64,000 nucleotides of DNA from Devosia sp. SL43. GTDB taxonomy: Bacteria > Pseudomonadota > Alphaproteobacteria > Rhizobiales > Devosiaceae. Location of the stretch: contig NZ_CP063401.1 in assembly GCF_021729885.1 (NCBI RefSeq), forward strand, positions 2,596,501-2,660,500, read 5' to 3'. Position numbers and translations under genes: made by a program. Shown here in pieces: positions 1 through 10,435 of the stretch. Numbering within the stretch: the first letter of the stretch is position 1; each line of letters starts with the position of its first letter. The notes under the pieces are model-generated. The model made no database searches. It had not been told where the DNA came from and worked only from the letters and a program-made list of their open reading frames with translations.

Positions 1-211
1 AGAACACGGCACGGTCGCGCAGGAAGTCCATCGCATAGTCACGCCACTCCCCCTGGCCCACCTTGCGGCCATAGACATTGAGGATCAGCGCCAGTTCCTT
101 GCGGTCGAACGCCACAATGGCCGGGATCTTGGATGGAAAATTTGTTACCGGCTCGCTGGCATGCACCAGCGAGAGGGAAATGGTCTTGTTATCAGGCGTG
201 CGACCCTGCAC
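1..211 (-). CDS. DUF2794 family protein, 3' part beyond window
   Basis: The minus-strand frame entering the left edge contains FDRKELALILNVYGRKVG followed by GEWRDYAMDFLRDRAVF. This is the core of the DUF2794 family, small alphaproteobacterial proteins of unknown function. The frame is closed upstream by a TGA near 250. The only plausible start is GTG at 211, giving about 33 residues before the conserved core, which suits the family. A GGAG lies 12 nt upstream, so the start is not secure. The C-terminal part lies outside the window. Confidence 0.75.
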   Translation of the reverse strand, partial: MQGRTPDNKTISLSLVHASEPVTNFPSKIPAIVAFDRKELALILNVYGRKVGQGEWRDYAMDFLRDRAVF

Positions 212-344
212 CGTTCCGATAGTCTCCGTGTCAACGCATTGTCATGATTGCGGCATTCGCCCGCGGATGCAAGACCAAGCCGATGCCCAAGTAAAATTCC
301 CCATTCCGGTCACAATTTGTCCCTGAACGCGCCAGATTGACGCA

Positions 345-488
345 TCAGGGTGTGGTCATTGCCTCCAGTGGCTGGCGCCAGGGCTGACCGAGCCCCCAAA
401 CCTTGAAGTCCCGGTGCCAGCCGCCCTTATTTTTAGTTGACCAGTCAGTACTGTCCCGTCCTTGCCCCAAAGGACGGGACTTTTCTTT
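345..488 (+). ncRNA. candidate small RNA of unknown class
   Basis: No plus-strand gene lies between the window edge and the plus-oriented terminator at 453-488, because the gene on the left is transcribed leftward. A transcript should therefore begin in this gap. The interval can fold well: TGGTCA (353-358) pairs with TGACCA (438-443), and a 12-bp GC-rich stem joins 368-379 to 413-424 around a small GGGCT/AGCCC hairpin. A T-rich stretch (428-436) follows that stem and could be an earlier end. I find no clear promoter and cannot name the family. The layout loosely recalls 6S RNA, but conserved 6S sequence was not recognised. The 5' end is a guess. Confidence 0.35.
453..488 (+). terminator. rho-independent terminator (plus strand)
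   Basis: Perfect 11-bp inverted repeat GTCCCGTCCTT / AAGGACGGGAC with a 6-nt loop, followed on the plus strand by TTTTCTTT. The minus-strand 3' flank has no T run, so it does not look like the end of the leftward DUF1223 gene. Confidence 0.8.
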
Positions 489-503
489 GTGCGCTGCGTT
501 TGA

Positions 504-1241
504 TCAGGGCTCGAACGAAGCAGCGCCCAGAATCGGGCCGGGCATGCCGTTGCGTTCCTGCTGCACGATCACGGCGATGCCGGTGCTGTTGTCTGATAGC
601 ACTTCGGGAATGGGCAGCTTGAGATTTGCGCCGGTAGCGCCCTCCCACATGCCCAGCACCTGCCGGTTGGTCACCACCTGGGTATAGACCATCGACTTGC
701 CGGCATTGTCGCCCTTGTCGATCGTCACATCGGCCCGATCGAGATAGGTCACCATCCACACCACCGCATCGTCGAGCGAGGTATTGGGCGGGATGGCGAT
801 CTTGAGCATGTCGCCATAGCGCGAAATATCGACGGCCAGCGGCAGGCTGGCCCCATCGAGCGCCGCATGCACCTCGCCGCGACGCGATCCCACGACACCC
901 TTGGCGCCATTGACCACCATCTGCGGCGTATAGATACGCGACGTACCCCAGCTCTCGTTATAGGCGCGCTGGCGATCGGAAAAATCGGCGTCGCCGAATG
1001 TATCTTCCCAGCCCACATAATCCCAATAGTCGACGTGATAGGCCAGGGCGATCACATCGCCTTCCTCGGCAAGACTGGTCAGTAGCGCATCGGCCGGCGG
1101 GCAGGAGGCACAGCCCTGGCTGGTGAACAGTTCCACCACAGCCTTGGGCCGTGCGCGCATGTTTTCGGCGCTGGCCGGATGGACCAGGGCAACGAGCGTG
1201 ACGATGCCAAGGACGGTGCCAAAGAGGGGTCTAAGCGTCAT
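504..1241 (-). CDS. DUF1223 secreted thioredoxin-like protein
   Basis: A 245-residue protein of the DUF1223 family, whose members have a thioredoxin-like fold and no assigned reaction. Residues 1-25 form a signal peptide ending in ASA, so the mature protein should be periplasmic. The family motif FTSQGCASCPPAD, with Cys44 and Cys47, follows directly and suggests a redox role, which is inference. The start was moved to ATG 1241 because upstream codons would add a tail before the signal peptide. It lies 75 bp downstream of a GNAT gene on the same strand. Confidence 0.85.
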   Translation of the reverse strand: MTLRPLFGTVLGIVTLVALVHPASAENMRARPKAVVELFTSQGCASCPPADALLTSLAEEGDVIALAYHVDYWDYVGWEDTFGDADFSDRQRAYNESWGTSRIYTPQMVVNGAKGVVGSRRGEVHAALDGASLPLAVDISRYGDMLKIAIPPNTSLDDAVVWMVTYLDRADVTIDKGDNAGKSMVYTQVVTNRQVLGMWEGATGANLKLPIPEVLSDNSTGIAVIVQQERNGMPGPILGAASFEP

Positions 1242-1316
1242 GGGCACGGTTGTAAGCCGGGGCGACAGAGCCCCGCCAGTCAAAAGAGGGTGAGAGGCGG
1301 AGAATCTCGCGAAGCT

Positions 1317-1874
1317 TCAGAGTCTCCGCCAGCGCTCGACCGTGATGGCGTAGAGCGTCGCATCGAACTCATCGTCACCATCCCGAAGCCTCGCCTCGTG
1401 AAGGCAACTCATGCCAAGCCGCTGCATGACCGCGATGCTGCGGTGATTGGGCGTATCGGCCATCGCGACGATGCGGTCTCGACCGAGGACCTCGAAGCCA
1501 TAATCCATCCAGGCGCGGCCCGCCTCGGTGGCATAGCCCTGGCCCCAATAGGCGGGAATCAGTCGCCAACCGACCTGCAGGTCATCGGGATACCACTGCT
1601 GTTCCACGCCGAGACCAGCGGCACCCAGGAAGACGCCATCGCTCCGGCGCTCAACCGCCACCATACCCTCGCCGCCGCGGGCACCGGCATTGGCACGGCC
1701 CATCGTGGCTTCCGTCCGTTCGGCACTCCACACCCCACCAAGAAACTTCATCACCTCGGGATCGGCACAAATCCTCTGGTAGAGCGGCACGTCATCGCGG
1801 CGGAACATGCGCAGGATCAGGCGGTCGGTGGTGAGGATGGTTTCGCCGGTCCAGATGTCTGCCATGTCATTCAC
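1317..1874 (-). CDS. GNAT family N-acetyltransferase (RimJ/RimL type)
   Basis: A 185-residue acetyltransferase with the RimJ/RimL-like layout: LTTDRLILRMFRRDD near the N terminus, then W-GQGYATEAGRAWMDYGF (acetyl-CoA loop, Q/R-x-x-G-x-A) and a C-terminal NHRSIAVMQRLGM segment. The substrate cannot be predicted; it may be a protein N terminus or a small amine. ATG 1865 is an alternative start three codons in. It follows acnA on the same strand but is separated from it by a strong terminator. Confidence 0.85.
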   Translation of the reverse strand: MNDMADIWTGETILTTDRLILRMFRRDDVPLYQRICADPEVMKFLGGVWSAERTEATMGRANAGARGGEGMVAVERRSDGVFLGAAGLGVEQQWYPDDLQVGWRLIPAYWGQGYATEAGRAWMDYGFEVLGRDRIVAMADTPNHRSIAVMQRLGMSCLHEARLRDGDDEFDATLYAITVERWRRL

Positions 1875-1904
1875 TCACAGGGTCATGTAGTCAGGCGCCC
1901 CAAA

Positions 1905-1932
1905 CAAAAAAGTGGCGGCCCGAAGGCCGCCA
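1905..1932 (-). terminator. acnA rho-independent terminator
   Basis: On the minus strand GGCGGCC-TTCG-GGCCGCC is extended by a T-A pair and followed by a T6 run (plus 1906-1911). It begins about 20 nt after the acnA stop codon and should insulate the downstream GNAT gene. Confidence 0.9.
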
Positions 1933-1953
1933 TTGCAACTCAATTCGATGCCC

Positions 1954-4626
<2,673 letters not shown>

Positions 4627-4793
4627 GGTTTCCGCCTGTTCTGTCGCTGCGGCAGGCGCGCCGGCTTGGGGCAAAAGGCCCGAAACCGCTCAACAGCGCT
4701 GCCTTTGCTGGAATGACTCCAAACTACAAGGACATATAGAGAAACGCGATTGGGCTTGCCAGCGTTGCCTTTGGTTCAATACGAGATGGGGTC
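4627..4793. promoter_or_regulatory. divergent acnA / ccmA promoter region
   Basis: This 167-bp gap between divergent genes must hold both promoters and has no coding potential. The middle (about 4715-4750) is AT-richer than its surroundings. I could not pick convincing -35/-10 pairs. Confidence 0.5.
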
Positions 4794-5426
4794 ATGACGC
4801 CAAGGCAAGTCCATCCCCCGATTGTGGCGCGCGCGCAGGGACTTGCCTGTGGTCGCGGCGGCATGGTCCTGGCCGAGGGGCTCGATTTTTCTGTCACCAA
4901 CAGCCACTGCCTGCTGCTGCGCGGACCCAACGGCACCGGCAAGACCACGCTGCTGCTGACGCTGGCCGGCATCGTCGCGCCACTGGCGGGGTCCTTTGCC
5001 CTCAATGGCGCCGATCCCGAGCTGCCGCAGTTGCACTATTGTGGCCACCGCAATGCTATCAAGCCCCGCCTCAGCGTCGCCGAAAATCTCCAGTTCTGGG
5101 CCGAGGTCAACGGCCCGACCGGCATGCCCGCCGCCGATGCCATCGTCGAAGTGGGCCTGGGCGGTCTTGACGGGCTCGACGCTGGCTACCTTTCGGCCGG
5201 TCAGTCGCGGCGACTGGCGCTGGCGCGGCTTCTGGTCAGCCAGCGCCCGCTCTGGCTGCTCGACGAGCCCACCGCTGCCCTCGATATCGAGGGGCATGCG
5301 CTCGTCACACGGCTGATCGATCAGCATCTCGATAGGGGTGGCCTCGCCATCGCCGCCACGCACGATCCGATCACCCTGCCCGATCCGGCTCGCATGGAAA
5401 CCCTGGCGTTGGGTGGCGTGCCATGA
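4794..5426 (+). CDS. ccmA: heme exporter ATP-binding protein CcmA
   Basis: A 210-residue ABC ATPase of the CcmABCD complex, which releases holo-CcmE during cytochrome c maturation. Walker A is GPNGTGKT (44-51), the signature loop is LSAGQ (133-137) and Walker B is WLLDEP (154-159). The signature LSAGQ, in place of LSGGQ, is common in CcmA. It is the first gene of a tightly packed ccmABCD-ccmG operon; its stop overlaps the ccmB start by 4 bp. The remaining genes (ccmE, ccmF, ccmH, ccmI) are not in the window. Confidence 0.96.
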   Translation: MTPRQVHPPIVARAQGLACGRGGMVLAEGLDFSVTNSHCLLLRGPNGTGKTTLLLTLAGIVAPLAGSFALNGADPELPQLHYCGHRNAIKPRLSVAENLQFWAEVNGPTGMPAADAIVEVGLGGLDGLDAGYLSAGQSRRLALARLLVSQRPLWLLDEPTAALDIEGHALVTRLIDQHLDRGGLAIAATHDPITLPDPARMETLALGGVP

Positions 5427-6076
5427 GCGGCTTTGCGGCAATCATCCAGCGCGAACTGCGCCTCTCGCTGCGCGGCGGCGGCGATATCCTGACGCTGGTG
5501 CTGTTCTTCGTCATCGTTGGCGCCATCGTCCCCTTCGCCGTGGGTCCGGACCGGACCCTGCTGGCCACCATCGCCCCCGGCATCATCTGGATATCGGCCT
5601 TTCTCGCCATGCTGCTCGGGCTCGACCGGCTGTTCCGGCCCGATCATGAAGACGGCTCGCTCATCCTGCTCCGCCAGGCCGACTTGCCTCTCAGCGCCGT
5701 GGTTGCCGCAAAATTGATCGCCCACTGGCTGGTCTCGGCTGTGCCGCTCATCGTCGCGTCGCCTGTGCTTGCCGTACTGCTCGCCATGGAGCTCGACACC
5801 TTCTGGCGCACCCTGCTGTCGCTGCTGCTGGGCACCCCGGCGCTGGCCGCCTTCGGCGCCATCGGCGCCGCGGTTACCGTGGCCATCCGGCGCGGTGGCC
5901 TCATCGCCCCCATCCTCATCGCGCCGCTTTCGGTACCCGTGCTGATCTTCGGCGTCGGCAGCATCACCTCGCCGCAATCCTCCGCCGCCCTGCTGTTTCT
6001 TGCGGCATTGAGCCTCATGGCTGTAGCACTGGCTCCCTTCGCCGCCGCCCTTGCGATATCATCGGCCGAGGACTAG
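5423..6076 (+). CDS. ccmB: heme exporter permease CcmB
   Basis: A 217-residue membrane protein with about six hydrophobic segments, the CcmB permease partner of CcmA. The N terminus FAAIIQRELRLSLRGGG and the loop LDRLFRPDHEDGSL are typical of the family. It starts inside the ccmA stop (ATGA overlap), which implies translational coupling, and ends 12 bp before ccmC. Confidence 0.95.
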   Translation: MSGFAAIIQRELRLSLRGGGDILTLVLFFVIVGAIVPFAVGPDRTLLATIAPGIIWISAFLAMLLGLDRLFRPDHEDGSLILLRQADLPLSAVVAAKLIAHWLVSAVPLIVASPVLAVLLAMELDTFWRTLLSLLLGTPALAAFGAIGAAVTVAIRRGGLIAPILIAPLSVPVLIFGVGSITSPQSSAALLFLAALSLMAVALAPFAAALAISSAED

Positions 6077-6088
6077 AGCCCTAAGCCC

Positions 6089-6853
6089 ATGAGCATCGAT
6101 AGCGCGCCCAAGCAAAGCTGGTGGAACCGGATCGCCAATCCGGGGCAGTTCGTCGCCTGGACGACGCCCCTGCTGTGGCCGCTGACCATCCTCACGGCCG
6201 TACTCTTCGCGCTGGGTCTGTGGTTCGCTTTCTTCAACTCGCCGACCGAAACACCCAATGTCGGCAGCACCTTGCGCATCATGTACGTGCATGTGCCCAA
6301 TGCCTGGTTGAGCCAGTTTGTCTATGGCGTGATGGCTGTCTCCGCGCTGGGCACTCTGGTCTGGCGCCATCCCATGGCCGATGTCTCGATGAAGGCGGCT
6401 GCCCCACTCGGCGCCCTCTTTACCGCATTGGCCCTGTTCACCGGCGCCCTCTGGGGCCGCCCCACCTGGGGCACCTTTTGGGAATGGGATGGCCGCATGA
6501 CTTCGACGCTGGTCCTGCTGTTCATCTATCTCGGCATCATCGCCCTGTGGCGCGCCTTCGACGACCAGCTCCGCGCCGCCCGCGTCATCGCCGTCTTCAC
6601 GCTGGTCGGCGCGATCAATATCCCGATCATCAAGTTCTCGGTCGACTGGTGGAGCACCTTGCACCAGCCGGCATCCGTCTTTCGCCCAGACGGTCCACGC
6701 ATGCCGGGCTCCATCCTGATGCCGCTGTTCCTGATGTTCTTTGCCTTCACCTTCCTGTTCCTGGTGCTGCACCTCAAGGCCATGCATACCGAGGTCAAGC
6801 GCCGCCGCGTCATGACGCTGCAGCGCAAGGCCGCGCAGGCGGTGCGCGCATGA
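6089..6853 (+). CDS. ccmC: heme transporter CcmC
   Basis: A 254-residue, six-helix member of the heme-handling protein family. The tryptophan-rich periplasmic motif WGRPTWGTFWEWD (122-134) binds heme for transfer to CcmE, and flanking histidines (for example His68 in YVHVP) act as axial ligands in the family. It follows ccmB by 12 bp, and its stop overlaps ccmD. Confidence 0.96.
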   Translation: MSIDSAPKQSWWNRIANPGQFVAWTTPLLWPLTILTAVLFALGLWFAFFNSPTETPNVGSTLRIMYVHVPNAWLSQFVYGVMAVSALGTLVWRHPMADVSMKAAAPLGALFTALALFTGALWGRPTWGTFWEWDGRMTSTLVLLFIYLGIIALWRAFDDQLRAARVIAVFTLVGAINIPIIKFSVDWWSTLHQPASVFRPDGPRMPGSILMPLFLMFFAFTFLFLVLHLKAMHTEVKRRRVMTLQRKAAQAVRA

Positions 6854-7002
6854 TCGATCTCGGACCGCACGCCGTCTTCATCGTCTGGGCCTATATCGGC
6901 GTCGCCATCGGCGTTGTCGGCCTCGTCGGCTGGACCATGCTCGATGCCCGCGGGACGGCTCGGAAACTGGCCGACCTCGAAGCCAACAGGCCCACCCGCT
7001 GA
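6850..7002 (+). CDS. ccmD: heme exporter subunit CcmD
   Basis: A 50-residue protein beginning MIDLGPHAVFIVWAYIGVA, with one transmembrane helix (about residues 8-30) and a short basic C-terminal tail. Size, sequence and position between ccmC and ccmG identify CcmD, the small subunit needed to release holo-CcmE. It starts in the ccmC stop codon (ATGA overlap), and its TGA shares a base with the ccmG ATG. Confidence 0.93.
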   Translation: MIDLGPHAVFIVWAYIGVAIGVVGLVGWTMLDARGTARKLADLEANRPTR

Positions 7003-7532
7003 TGCGCTACGTCCTCTTCGGCCTGCCATTGCTCCTGCTCGTCGGCCTTGTCGTCGTCTTCGCGCTGTCGATCGATCGCGATCCCAACCTCGTGCGATCC
7101 GTGCTGATCGACAAGCCGGCCCCAGCTTTCGCCATGGACGCTGTTCCCGATCTCGGCGTGCCCGGCTTCGACACAGCTTCCCTCAAGGGCGGCGTGACCG
7201 TCGTCAACGTCTTCGCCAGCTGGTGCATTCCCTGCCGCGACGAGCATCCGCTGCTGATGGCGCTCAAGGACGTCAACGACATCAGGCTCTTCGGCATCAA
7301 CCAAGCCGACGCCCCCGAGAACGCCCGCGCCTTCCTTGCCGAACTGGGCAATCCCTACGACGCCGTCGGCGCCGACCGCGACCGCCGCGTCTCCATCGAC
7401 TGGGGCGTCTATGGCGTGCCGGAAACCTTCGTGGTCGACGCAGACGGCGTGATCACCTTCAAGCATGTGGGTCCATTGACGCCGGAGACGATCGAGATGG
7501 AGCTGCTGCCGGCGATCGAGGCGGCGCGCTGA
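7002..7532 (+). CDS. ccmG: thiol:disulfide interchange protein CcmG/DsbE
   Basis: A 176-residue membrane-anchored thioredoxin that keeps the apocytochrome CXXCH cysteines reduced. Residues 5-23 form the N-terminal anchor. The active site WCIPC (Cys75, Cys78) and the cis-Pro loop YGVPETF (about 139-145) are present, as is the conserved GINQADAPENAR segment. Last gene of the ccm operon, overlapping ccmD by one base. Confidence 0.95.
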   Translation: MRYVLFGLPLLLLVGLVVVFALSIDRDPNLVRSVLIDKPAPAFAMDAVPDLGVPGFDTASLKGGVTVVNVFASWCIPCRDEHPLLMALKDVNDIRLFGINQADAPENARAFLAELGNPYDAVGADRDRRVSIDWGVYGVPETFVVDADGVITFKHVGPLTPETIEMELLPAIEAAR

Positions 7533-7550
7533 ACCACATTCATCCTCGGT

Positions 7551-7648
7551 GTCATTCCGGCGAAGGCCGGAATCCATGTCCGTGGTCCACCGACGCACCC
7601 AGCGCCAGGGGCGTTCACCGCATGGATCCCGGCCTCCGCCGGGATGAC
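7551..7648. repeat. paired-palindrome intergenic repeat, type B copy 1
   Basis: Starts GTCATTCCGG...CCGGAATCCATG and ends with the mirrored CATGGATCCCGG...CCGGGATGAC, so the whole unit is an imperfect inverted repeat with a short hairpin at each end. The same architecture recurs at 42320, 58442 and 61776. It lies between ccmG and a convergent gene and could act as a 3' structure. Confidence 0.75.
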
Positions 7649-7674
7649 ATCGCGTGTGAGGCGGAATACGAGCC

Positions 7675-7878
7675 TCAAAAGTCGCTGGTCAGCCCCTTGA
7701 TCTCCCAATCCCCATAACGCCCGGGCTCCAGCCCACCGCGACCGCCCTGCTCTTTGGGCGCAAACGCGCCCTTGGCATCGATCTCCGCCCGCCGCGCCTT
7801 GGCCTCGGCCAGCGCCCGCTTCGCCGCGTCACTGAGCGGTGGTCGCGGGGCCTCTTCAACAGTCTCTTCGTCGCTCAT
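7675..7878 (-). CDS. DUF1674 protein (SDHAF4-like)
   Basis: A 67-residue protein whose end, GGRGGLEPGRYGDWEIKGLTSDF, is the DUF1674 signature. The mitochondrial relative SDHAF4 helps assemble succinate dehydrogenase by binding flavinated SdhA, and a similar role here is inference. The N terminus is acidic, followed by an Ala/Lys-rich helix. It stands alone, convergent to the ccm operon, with 153 bp before divergent htpX. Confidence 0.88.
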   Translation of the reverse strand: MSDEETVEEAPRPPLSDAAKRALAEAKARRAEIDAKGAFAPKEQGGRGGLEPGRYGDWEIKGLTSDF

Positions 7879-8031
7879 CGGTCATTCCGGATTACGATTT
7901 GGTCATGCCGCTTGCATGGAACCTCAGTGTACCCAACATAATTGGTCAGAGCCCGCTTGGAAACGCGCTGCGGCGAAACAAGTGGCGGTGCTTCCAAGCG
8001 GCTCTAGAGAACACGAACCCAAGGGCTCCTG

Positions 8032-9015
8032 ATGTTCAATGCGTTTCGAACCACGATCCTGCTGGCAGCGCTGACCGCGCTGTTCATGGTCGTTGGCTAT
8101 TTCATCGGCGGCACCAGTGGCATGGCGATTGCCTTCGTCTTTGCGCTGGTGACCAATCTCTTCGGCTACTGGAACTCCGACAAGCTGGTGCTGCGCATGC
8201 AGAATGCCGTGCCAGTCGAGCGCTCCCGCGTGCCCGAACTGTACGACATGGTCGATATCCTGTCGCGCAAGGCCGGCATTCCGACGCCCAAGGTCTATCT
8301 GATCCAGTCCGACCAGCCCAACGCCTTCGCCACCGGCCGCAATCCGCAGAATGCCGCGGTCGCGGTCTCGGCCGGCCTGCTCAAGCATCTCGAAACCCGC
8401 GAGGTTGCGGCCGTGGTCGCCCACGAGCTGGCCCATATCCGCTCGCGTGACACGCTGACCATGACCATCACCGCCACCTTTGCCGGCGCTATCTCGGCTT
8501 TGGCGCAGTTCGGCCTGTTCTTCGGTGGCGGCAACAACCGGGACAATCCGCTGGGCGGCGTTGGTGCCCTCCTGATGGTGTTCCTCGCCCCCGTCGCCGC
8601 CATGCTGGTGCAGATGGCAGTCAGCCGCACCCGTGAATACGAGGCCGACAAGGATGGCGCCGAGATCTCGGGCGACCCGCTGGCGCTGGCCTCCGCCCTG
8701 CAGAAGATTGCAGGCTTAGCCGGCCGTCAGGTCAATGTCGCGGCCGAGCGCAACCCGGCCATGGCCCATATGTACATCATCAATCCCCTCTCCGGGCAGC
8801 GGATGGACAACCTGTTTTCCACCCACCCCGATACCGGCAATCGCATCAACCAGCTGCGCAAGCTTGCAGCCGAGATGCAGGTGGACGATAAGGGCCGCAG
8901 GCCTCAGCCTCGCCCTGCGCCGGTTTCGACCGGTCGCGACATCGGCGGCGGCTGGCGCGTGCCGACCGTCGGACGGACCGACGAGGACGGTGGACAACGC
9001 GGTCCCTGGGGATAG
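8032..9015 (+). CDS. htpX: membrane zinc protease HtpX
   Basis: A 327-residue M48 metalloprotease involved in membrane-protein quality control. Two N-terminal membrane segments (about 7-25 and 28-46) precede the zinc motif HELAH (131-135); the third ligand is the Glu of REYEADKDG. Two further hydrophobic segments lie between. The C terminus (about 285-327) is a proline- and glycine-rich tail often seen in alphaproteobacterial HtpX. The rRNA methyltransferase gene follows 9 bp later and may be co-transcribed. Confidence 0.95.
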   Translation: MFNAFRTTILLAALTALFMVVGYFIGGTSGMAIAFVFALVTNLFGYWNSDKLVLRMQNAVPVERSRVPELYDMVDILSRKAGIPTPKVYLIQSDQPNAFATGRNPQNAAVAVSAGLLKHLETREVAAVVAHELAHIRSRDTLTMTITATFAGAISALAQFGLFFGGGNNRDNPLGGVGALLMVFLAPVAAMLVQMAVSRTREYEADKDGAEISGDPLALASALQKIAGLAGRQVNVAAERNPAMAHMYIINPLSGQRMDNLFSTHPDTGNRINQLRKLAAEMQVDDKGRRPQPRPAPVSTGRDIGGGWRVPTVGRTDEDGGQRGPWG

Positions 9016-9024
9016 AACAGAAGC

Positions 9025-10326
9025 GTGGCGCATAACAAACCTGATCCGGCGGGGCTCAAGCTCCGCCTCGTCGCGGCCCAGCGACTCAAAGACGTCCTGG
9101 CCGGCGACAACTTTTCGCCGCTGACCGCGACGGACCTGGCCGACGGGCGCGACCGCGCTTTGGCCAACCGGCTGATCACCACCGCACTGCGGCGCCAGGG
9201 CCAGCTGAATTTCATCATCCACGCCTTGCTCGACAAGGGCATGCCTGGCAAATCGGGCACGTTCGAAGCCGTGCTGCGCCTGTCGCTGGCTCAGCTGGTT
9301 TTCCTGCCTGATCTCGGCGCCCACAGCGCGCTGTTCCTCGCCGTCGAAGCCACCAAGCGCGATCCCAAGGCCCGCCATCTCAGTGGCCTGATGAACGCCG
9401 TCCTGCGCAATGCCCAGGCCAATTCGGCCAAGTTCGGCATGCTCGACGATGATCTGCTGATCCCGGATACCTTTGGCGATACCTGGCTCGAAGCCTATGG
9501 CGAAGACGCCATTGACGGCTTTTCCGGCGCCCTGCTCGCTGGCGCCGCGCTTGACCTCACCCTCAAGGACAGTGATCCGGACCTCATTGACCAGCTCGGC
9601 GCCGAGCCTGTCATGGCCGATACGGTCCGCATCGAACAGCGCGACCGGCCCGTCGAAGCCCTGCCCGGTTACAGCGAAGGCCGCTGGTGGGTGCAGGACG
9701 CCGCCTCGGCCATTCCGGCACGGCTGCTCGGGCTGTCGGCTGGCGCCCGCGTCCTCGACCTCTGCGCCGCGCCGGGTGGCAAGACTGCCCAGTTGGTCAA
9801 GGCGGGTCACCTGGTGACGGCGCTCGACAGCGATGCAAAGCGAATGGAGCGGCTCAAGGAAAACCTGGCCCGCCTCGACTACAAAGCCGAAATCATCGTC
9901 GGCGATGCCGGTACTTTCGCGCCCAATTCGCCCTATCAGGGCGTGCTGCTCGATGCGCCCTGCTCGGCCACCGGCACCTTCCGCCGCCACCCCGAAGTGA
10001 TCTGGCATCGCTCGGTCGGCGACGTTGCCGGCCGCGTCCGGTTGCAGCGGGCGCTGCTCACCAACGCCTTCCGCTGCCTTGATGCGGGCGGAGTCCTCCT
10101 CTATTGCGTGTGTTCGCTCGAACCGGCCGAGGGCGAGGAACAGGTCGACTGGGCGCTGCAATCGCTGCCGGGACTGGAGCTCTGGCCGGTGACAGCAGAG
10201 GAACTCCCCGGACTTCCTGAGGCGGTTTCCGCCAGGGGACTGGTCCGGACCCATCCGGGCATGGCGCCGGGTGGACGGGACGGAGGAATGGACGGATTCT
10301 TCGTGGCGCGCTTCCGCCGCCGCTAG
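9025..10326 (+). CDS. rsmB: 16S rRNA m5C methyltransferase, RsmB/NOP family
   Basis: A 433-residue protein with an N-terminal NusB-like RNA-binding domain (about 1-140) and a C-terminal SAM methyltransferase domain. Visible motifs are VLDLCAAPGGKTAQL (SAM binding), DAPCSATGTFRRHP (motif IV Cys) and CVCSLEPAEGEEQ (motif VI catalytic Cys). This layout fits RsmB, which makes m5C967 in 16S rRNA. The start is GTG at 9025. Confidence 0.92.
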   Translation: MAHNKPDPAGLKLRLVAAQRLKDVLAGDNFSPLTATDLADGRDRALANRLITTALRRQGQLNFIIHALLDKGMPGKSGTFEAVLRLSLAQLVFLPDLGAHSALFLAVEATKRDPKARHLSGLMNAVLRNAQANSAKFGMLDDDLLIPDTFGDTWLEAYGEDAIDGFSGALLAGAALDLTLKDSDPDLIDQLGAEPVMADTVRIEQRDRPVEALPGYSEGRWWVQDAASAIPARLLGLSAGARVLDLCAAPGGKTAQLVKAGHLVTALDSDAKRMERLKENLARLDYKAEIIVGDAGTFAPNSPYQGVLLDAPCSATGTFRRHPEVIWHRSVGDVAGRVRLQRALLTNAFRCLDAGGVLLYCVCSLEPAEGEEQVDWALQSLPGLELWPVTAEELPGLPEAVSARGLVRTHPGMAPGGRDGGMDGFFVARFRRR

Positions 10327-10435
10327 AGATATCACAGGCGTCTGGGGAGGCGCCGAACAAGGAACTGGGTCGTTTGACGGGCAGACACACAGCGACGCTG
10401 GCTGGTTGGGCCGCGCGGCGGACGGAGGCGGCCTG

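Noticed and set aside
345-488. Calling the orphan RNA 6S RNA
   Set aside because: The fold is loosely similar, but I could not recognise conserved 6S sequence, and 6S in Rhizobiales normally lies beside zapA or the 5-formyl-THF cyclo-ligase gene, neither of which is here.
8716-10335. Long minus-strand open frame of about 540 codons opposite htpX and rsmB
   Set aside because: It is a shadow of two well-supported plus-strand genes in GC-rich DNA. The translation is low in hydrophobic cores and has no recognisable motif.
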